Shown: positions 6,385-10,151 of the stretch, in pieces
Position numbering within the stretch: the stretch's first letter is position 1
Layout: each line of letters opens with the position of its first letter
NCBI GenBank assembly: GCA_023428035.1
Contig: JAEYZO010000534.1
Span: 1 to 10,151, forward strand
From: Pseudomonadota bacterium
GTDB taxonomy: Bacteria; Myxococcota_A; Polyangia; Polyangiales; Ga0077539
DNA: 10,151 bases
Direction: 5' to 3'
Notes under the pieces: model-generated
Database searches by the model: none
Seen by the model: only the letters and a program-made list of their open reading frames with translations
What the model was told of the DNA's origin: nothing
Translations under genes and position numbers: made by a program

Positions 6385-8528
6385 ACACCCTCCCCGGCGA
6401 CGTCCTCCCCGAGGTCACGTACGCCGTCTCGATCACCGGCGTCTCCTCCTCCGTGGCGCTCTCCCGCTGGCACTGCGTCGAGGCCCTGCACGAGCCCTAC
6501 GAGTGCGTCGTCGAGCTCGCCTTCGAGCTCGGTCACGCCCCTCCCATCGCCTCGCTCCTCGAGAAGTCCCTCTCGCTCTCGCTCACCCGCGGCGCTCTCT
6601 CTCGCCACTTCACCGGGCTCATCACCGAGGTCGAAGACCGCGGCGTCACCGCGGGGCACCACCTCGTCACCGTCGTCGCGCGGCCCGAGCTATGGCTCCT
6701 CTCGCAGCGCGCGCACAACCGGGTGTTCCAGTCCGTCGACAGCGTGGCCATCACCCGCGCCGTGCTCACCGCCGCCGGGCTCTACGCCGGCCCGCGCTTC
6801 AAGCTCGACCACGCTCCGACCACCCCTCCCGCGCGCGAGTACTGCGTCCAGCTCGGAGAGACCGACCTGGAGTTCATCACCCGCATCCTCGCCGAAGACG
6901 GACTCACCCTCGCGTTCGAGCACACCCCGAAGGGAGAGACCCTGCTCCTCCTCGACGGCGCGTCGGTCAGCGCCTTCACCAAGGTCCAGACCCTCGACCA
7001 CGCCCCGGTGCGCGTGATGGGCGACGGCATCCACACCGCGTCGAGCGAGTGCGTCGGTCGCCTCGAGGCCCTCGGCGCGCTCACCTCCACCGCGTGGGTT
7101 GGCCGCGACTGGGACTTCACCCATCCCCGCGTCGTGCTCCACGCGAAGTCCGGCGACGGCGCGCGGGTGATGGAGCGCTACCCCGCGGGCTATCACCTCG
7201 GCCGCTACAGCGGCGACCTCTACGGCGCCCCCGACGCGAGCGCGCACGCGAAGCTCCGACAGCAGCGCGCTGGCGCTTCGGCGAAGGGCGCTCGTGGAAT
7301 GGGCGTGGTGACGGGCTTCTCCGTGGGGCTGCGCGTCGACCTCGCGGAGCCCGGCTCCGGCGTCGACCGCTCGCTCGACGGCACTCACCTCCTCACCCGC
7401 GTCGTGCACTCGGGCGAGTGCCCCGAGGTGACCCACGCGGCGAGCGATGGCGTGAGCGGCGAGGACCGCTACGCCAACAGCTTCGAGTGCGTGCCCGTCG
7501 CGCAGGTGTTCCGGCCCGCCGTGCCCGCGAAGCCCAGGGTGGGCGCGCCGCAGAGCGCCGTGGTGGTGGGCGAGACCGAGTCGTCCTCCGAAGAGATCGT
7601 CACCGACCACTACGGCCGCGTGCGGGTGCGCTTCCACTGGGACCAGCCCGAGGCGCGCGCGGGCGCGCAGCAGGGCACCCCGGCGTCGTGCTGGCTCCGC
7701 GTGGCGCAGTCGTGGGCGGGCGCGGGCTGGGGCTCGCTCTTCATCCCGCGCGTGGGGATGGAGGTCGTGGTGCAGTTCCTCGACGGCGACCCCGACCGGC
7801 CCTTCGTCGCGGGGTGCCTCTACAACAAGGCCAACGAGCCGCCCTTCGAGCTTCCGGGAAAGCGCACCCGCAGCGTGATCCGCACGCAGAGCACGCCGCG
7901 CAACGGAGGCTTCAACGAGCTGCGCTTCGACGACGACGCCGGCCACGAAGAGGTGGTCTTCCGCGCGCAGCGCGACCACAAGGAGCACGTGCTCCACGAC
8001 CACGACGTGAAGGTCGACCACGACCGCTCGGAGCGCATCGGCCACGACGTGGCGACGGAGATCGGCCACGACCACCGCCACGACGTGAAGCACGCGCAGC
8101 GCTGGCACGTCGACAGCAACCGCACCACGCGCATCGGCGCGAACGACCGCCGCGAGGTCATGGGCGCCGACTCGCACACCGTGCACGACGACATCTCCGT
8201 GAGGGGTTTCAAGAACCACCGGCTCACCGTCGACGAGGGCGCCTTCGTCGAGGTGGGCGGAGACTCGGGCACGAAGCTCGACATGCTCCCCGACGAGGCC
8301 ACCCTCGAGGCGCCCTCGACCATCACCCTGAAGGTCGGAGGCACCAAGCTCGAGATGACCACCTCGGCCTTCAAGGTCGAGTGCAACGGCCACACGATCG
8401 AGATCGGCGCCGCGGGGGTGACGGTGAAGAGCGCGCAGGGCGCGAAGGTGGCGCTCGAGGGGCCCAACGTCTCGGTCGAGGCCGCGGCGATGTGCACGGT
8501 CAAGGGCGTGCTCGTGAAGATCAACTGA
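6375..8528 (+). CDS. vgrG: Type VI secretion system spike protein VgrG
   Basis: VgrG forms the trimeric spike at the tip of the T6SS Hcp tube and carries effectors into the target cell. The 717-aa protein has the standard order. Residues about 14-400 are the gp27-like base, including YCVQLGETDLEFITRILAEDG. Residues 406-490 are the gp5-like OB fold: DHYGRVRVRFHWDQ, WLRVAQSWAGAGWGSLFIPR, GMEVVVQFLDGDPDRPFV, YNKANEPP. The remainder is the needle-like beta repeat region (DUF2345-like), ending in TVKGVLVKIN. The stretch of about 95 residues after the OB fold is unusually His-rich, with some 15 histidines. There is no large C-terminal toxin extension, so this is a structural VgrG rather than an evolved one. 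The start ATG 6375 has GGAG 7 nt upstream. The PAAR gene begins 12 bp after the stop, fitting a matched spike and tip pair. Confidence 0.97.
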   Translation: MPDDTLPGDVLPEVTYAVSITGVSSSVALSRWHCVEALHEPYECVVELAFELGHAPPIASLLEKSLSLSLTRGALSRHFTGLITEVEDRGVTAGHHLVTVVARPELWLLSQRAHNRVFQSVDSVAITRAVLTAAGLYAGPRFKLDHAPTTPPAREYCVQLGETDLEFITRILAEDGLTLAFEHTPKGETLLLLDGASVSAFTKVQTLDHAPVRVMGDGIHTASSECVGRLEALGALTSTAWVGRDWDFTHPRVVLHAKSGDGARVMERYPAGYHLGRYSGDLYGAPDASAHAKLRQQRAGASAKGARGMGVVTGFSVGLRVDLAEPGSGVDRSLDGTHLLTRVVHSGECPEVTHAASDGVSGEDRYANSFECVPVAQVFRPAVPAKPRVGAPQSAVVVGETESSSEEIVTDHYGRVRVRFHWDQPEARAGAQQGTPASCWLRVAQSWAGAGWGSLFIPRVGMEVVVQFLDGDPDRPFVAGCLYNKANEPPFELPGKRTRSVIRTQSTPRNGGFNELRFDDDAGHEEVVFRAQRDHKEHVLHDHDVKVDHDRSERIGHDVATEIGHDHRHDVKHAQRWHVDSNRTTRIGANDRREVMGADSHTVHDDISVRGFKNHRLTVDEGAFVEVGGDSGTKLDMLPDEATLEAPSTITLKVGGTKLEMTTSAFKVECNGHTIEIGAAGVTVKSAQGAKVALEGPNVSVEAAAMCTVKGVLVKIN

Positions 8529-8533
8529 GGAGG
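8528..8533 (+). promoter_or_regulatory. Ribosome binding site of the PAAR-M91 gene
   Basis: A full AGGAGG begins on the last base of the vgrG stop codon and lies 7 nt before GTG 8541. It fixes that GTG as the start and is among the strongest Shine-Dalgarno sequences in the window. Confidence 0.75.
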
Positions 8534-8540
8534 TCGCGCG

Positions 8541-9497
8541 GTGTCTCAACCAGCGGCGAGGCTCGGCGACCAGGCCGCCCACGGAGGCGCGATCCTCATG
8601 GGCGCTCCGACGGTGTTGATCGGGTCGAAGCCCGCGGCGCGCGTCGGCGACATGCACGTGTGCCCGATGATGAACGGGCCCGTGCCGCACGTCGGCGGTC
8701 CCGTGGTGCTCGGCTCGTTCACGGTCCTATCCGGCGGTGCTCCGCAGGCGCGGCAGGGCGACATGGCGGTGTGCGTGGGCCCGCCCGACACCGTCGCGAT
8801 GGGCGAGCCCACGGTGCTGGTGGGGATGGCCGGAGGCGGTGGAGGAGGCGCGGGCGCGGTGATGGCGGCGCTGCTCGGCGCGGTGGTGAGCGGGGTGCGC
8901 AACGCGATGGGCGAGAACCCGCGCGCGGTGCTGCTCCCCGACGGGAGCTGGGAGACGCGCTTCGGGATCGCGATCACGATCAAGGGGACGCCGGAGTTCC
9001 AGGCGAAGACGGTGCGGGACCTGAACACCATCAAGGGGACGAAGAGCGGGAGACAGCTCCTGCGGTCCATCGACGCGAGCGGCAGGACCGTCACCGTCGT
9101 GCACGACGGCGGGAAGGGGAACTCCGCGACGGGCTACGGCGACGTGTCGCTGAGCGCGCAGGGCGAGCGCGGCGCCGGGGGGAACGTGAAGGTGGCCTAC
9201 GACCCGGACCGTACGTCTCTCGCGACGCCTGGCAGCCCCTACGAGACGGCGGTCTGGGCGCAGCCGCCGAACCGACCCGCCGACGTGGGTCTGTTTCACG
9301 AACTCGTGCACGCCGACGACATGGCCTACGGTCGCCTCGACGACACGATGGGGACCAACCTCGGGCCCGTCGCGGGCGATCCGATCGAGCACAGCGAGCT
9401 TCGGGCCGCGGGGTTGCCGCCCTACGACGTGGGCGAGGCGTACACGGAGAACGTCTACCGTGAGGAGCGCGGGCTACCCGCGCGGACCTTCTACTGA
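8541..9497 (+). CDS. PAAR-tipped toxin with C-terminal M91 (NleD-like) zinc metalloprotease domain
   Basis: The protein is 318 aa. Residues 1-95 are a PAAR domain, the cone that sharpens the VgrG tip. It has PAAR at 4-7, KPAAR at 30-34 and repeated PTVLIG/PTVLVG strands. H14, H39, H50 and C78 are plausible ligands for the tip zinc (3 His + 1 Cys is usual; the assignment is mine). Residues 96-123 are a Gly-rich linker plus a 14-residue hydrophobic stretch. Residues about 125-318 match the Peptidase_M91 pattern: PEFQAKTVRDLNTIKGTKSG, then LRSIDASGRTVTVV, then FHELVHADD with the zinc motif H253-E254-L-V-H257, and a C-terminal EAYTENVYREERGLP (E299 or E303 a possible third ligand). M91 includes NleD of enteropathogenic E. 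coli, which cleaves host MAP kinases. The substrate here is unknown. The gene lies 12 bp after vgrG and 22 bp before a probable immunity gene. I call it a specialised PAAR effector. Confidence 0.92.
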   Translation: MSQPAARLGDQAAHGGAILMGAPTVLIGSKPAARVGDMHVCPMMNGPVPHVGGPVVLGSFTVLSGGAPQARQGDMAVCVGPPDTVAMGEPTVLVGMAGGGGGGAGAVMAALLGAVVSGVRNAMGENPRAVLLPDGSWETRFGIAITIKGTPEFQAKTVRDLNTIKGTKSGRQLLRSIDASGRTVTVVHDGGKGNSATGYGDVSLSAQGERGAGGNVKVAYDPDRTSLATPGSPYETAVWAQPPNRPADVGLFHELVHADDMAYGRLDDTMGTNLGPVAGDPIEHSELRAAGLPPYDVGEAYTENVYREERGLPARTFY

Positions 9498-9507
9498 GCG
9501 CGGAGAT

Positions 9508-9512
9508 GGAGG
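9508..9512 (+). promoter_or_regulatory. Ribosome binding site that sets the 191-aa gene start
   Basis: GGAGG at 9508-9512 lies 7 nt before GTG 9520. The longer in-frame start at ATG 9460 would lie inside the PAAR-M91 gene and upstream of this site. The N-terminus from 9520 (ALTVTLERAGQ) begins directly with a beta strand, which also favours it. Confidence 0.7.
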
Positions 9513-9519
9513 ACCTGCC

Positions 9520-10095
9520 GTGGCGTTGACCGTGACCCTGGAGCGAGCGGGTCAGACCGCCGAGCGCGTGGCCTTCCGCTACGCGGTGCAGAACGAGTCG
9601 ACCGAGGCGGTGATGGTGCTCGACCGGCGATGGGACGCCGCGCGCGACGCCATGGACCGCGACTGGGTCGAGGTCGACCTCGCGGGCACGGGGTGCGTGC
9701 TCACGCGAGCGCACGTGGTCCCGCCGCGGAACGTGCGCGTGAGTGAGCCGCGGTTGCCCTACGGCCGCGTGGTCGACCCGGGGGAGCGCAGCGAGTCGGT
9801 GATCGAGCTCGCGTTGCCGATCGAGGAGCGCGGCACCCTCGACGCCGCGCTGGACCTCGGCCCGGTACGGGGCGACGCGGGGCTTGCGATGATCGACGCG
9901 GTGGTCCTGCGCGTGGGCTGGATACCGATGCCGTCGGTGGACGCGCTCCCGCCCGCGAGTCAGCGAGAGCTCGTGATCGACGGCGAGCGCCTCCGCTGGC
10001 TCTCCGCGGGGAGGCTCGCCGCGTCGCAGCGGGTCGCGCAGAGCGAGCCCGTCGCTGTCACGCTCGTCGGCCGTCGCCGGGGCCCGCTCGCGTGA
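9520..10095 (+). CDS. Hypothetical 191-aa protein, probable immunity protein for the PAAR-M91 toxin
   Basis: The gene starts at GTG 9520, 22 bp after the PAAR-M91 stop, in the position usually held by a cognate immunity gene. The product has no signal peptide or transmembrane helix, matching a toxin that acts in the cytoplasm. It is predicted to be mostly beta. Residues 3-36 read like the first strands of an Ig-like sandwich (VTLERAGQ, VAFRYAVQNESTEAVMVLDR). Residues 90-138 alternate strands and turns, ending VVLRVGWIPMP. The opening resembles BsuPI-type intracellular proteinase inhibitors (N-x-S-x-x-x-hydrophobic-D after a beta hairpin). That is only a visual likeness, but it would suit a direct inhibitor of a protease. 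I do not recognise a named immunity family. The stop overlaps the next start by 4 nt. Confidence 0.75.
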   Translation: MALTVTLERAGQTAERVAFRYAVQNESTEAVMVLDRRWDAARDAMDRDWVEVDLAGTGCVLTRAHVVPPRNVRVSEPRLPYGRVVDPGERSESVIELALPIEERGTLDAALDLGPVRGDAGLAMIDAVVLRVGWIPMPSVDALPPASQRELVIDGERLRWLSAGRLAASQRVAQSEPVAVTLVGRRRGPLA

Positions 10096-10151
10096 GGTTC
10101 GCCGCCGCCCAAGGGAGCTTCGAAGCGCCCGACCACTGGCTCACCCTGGAG
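10092..10151 (+). CDS. Start of a further operon gene, truncated by window end (possible DUF1795/Eag-like or second immunity gene)
   Basis: GTG at 10092 overlaps the TGA of the 191-aa gene (GTGA), a classic translational-coupling junction. Only 20 codons are visible, reading MRFAAAQGSFEAPDHWLTLE. The G-S-F-E-x-P-x-x-W opening is reminiscent of DUF1795/DcrB-like proteins, which include Eag chaperones that load PAAR effectors. Twenty residues are too few for a firm assignment. It could equally be a second immunity protein. No Shine-Dalgarno is needed if translation is coupled. Confidence 0.55.
   Translation, partial: MRFAAAQGSFEAPDHWLTLE

Noticed and set aside
6690..8690. A 666-codon open frame on the minus strand opposite vgrG
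   Set aside because: It has a low-complexity composition (Val/Ala/Arg/His) mirroring the codon use of vgrG. It has no recognisable motif and is fully contained opposite a confident gene.
6503..9463. A 986-codon open frame on the plus strand that runs across vgrG and the PAAR gene
   Set aside because: Its product is extremely Arg/Pro/His-rich with no domain pattern, and it lies in another frame over two clearly recognised genes. It is an artefact of very high GC at third positions.
8541..9497. Reading the PAAR gene as an Rhs/YD-repeat polymorphic toxin
   Set aside because: No YD repeats or Rhs core are present. The protein is only 318 aa and goes straight from PAAR through a Gly linker to the M91 domain.
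3414..10095. Extracellular contractile injection system (eCIS/PVC-like) rather than T6SS
   Set aside because: The spike gene is a full gp27-gp5 fusion of VgrG type, immediately followed by a PAAR toxin and a probable immunity gene, which is the T6SS pattern. No eCIS-specific baseplate or tail-fibre genes are visible.

Overview
The window is very GC-rich (roughly 70 % by eye), uses GTG starts freely and codes densely. The gene content is an accessory module of a type VI secretion system (T6SS): a VgrG spike, a PAAR-tipped toxin, and peptidoglycan-directed proteins. High GC, long multidomain proteins and this style of VgrG neighbourhood suggest a myxobacterium or relative (Myxococcota), but this is inference because no rRNA or marker gene is present. 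No sheath, baseplate or membrane-complex T6SS genes are visible, so this looks like an orphan or satellite vgrG/effector island.

Layout. (1) Positions 3-614 (+) hold the 3' end of a gene for a protein with a threonine-centred repeat array and a C-terminal membrane anchor. (2) Positions 3303-622 (-) hold a tight two-gene unit: a 641-aa protein with a transthyretin-like (TTR-like) beta domain and an unrecognised beta-rich C-terminus, followed 6 bp later by a 249-aa cytoplasmic-looking protein. It converges on gene 1 with only 7 bp between stop codons. (3) Positions 3304-3413 form a divergent intergenic region. (4) Positions 3414-10151 (+) hold a continuous operon: a 224-aa LysM/peptidoglycan-binding protein, an overlapping 753-aa M23 metallopeptidase, VgrG (717 aa), a 318-aa PAAR protein with a C-terminal M91/NleD-like HExxH metalloprotease, a 191-aa probable immunity protein, and the first 20 codons of another gene that overlaps it by 4 nt.

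Likely working model (inference): VgrG carries the PAAR-M91 protein as a sharpened toxic tip. The LysM and M23 proteins, which lack signal peptides, travel with the same spike and bind or cut peptidoglycan in the target. The 191-aa protein protects the producer against the M91 toxin. The divergent 641/249-aa pair is a second candidate effector/immunity or effector/chaperone cassette whose toxic domain I do not recognise. Several starts were moved from the longest open frame to internal GTG codons because good Shine-Dalgarno sequences sit 6-8 nt ahead of them.

There is no stretch over 300 bases without a gene. I saw no tRNA, rRNA, CRISPR array, insertion sequence or convincing terminator.
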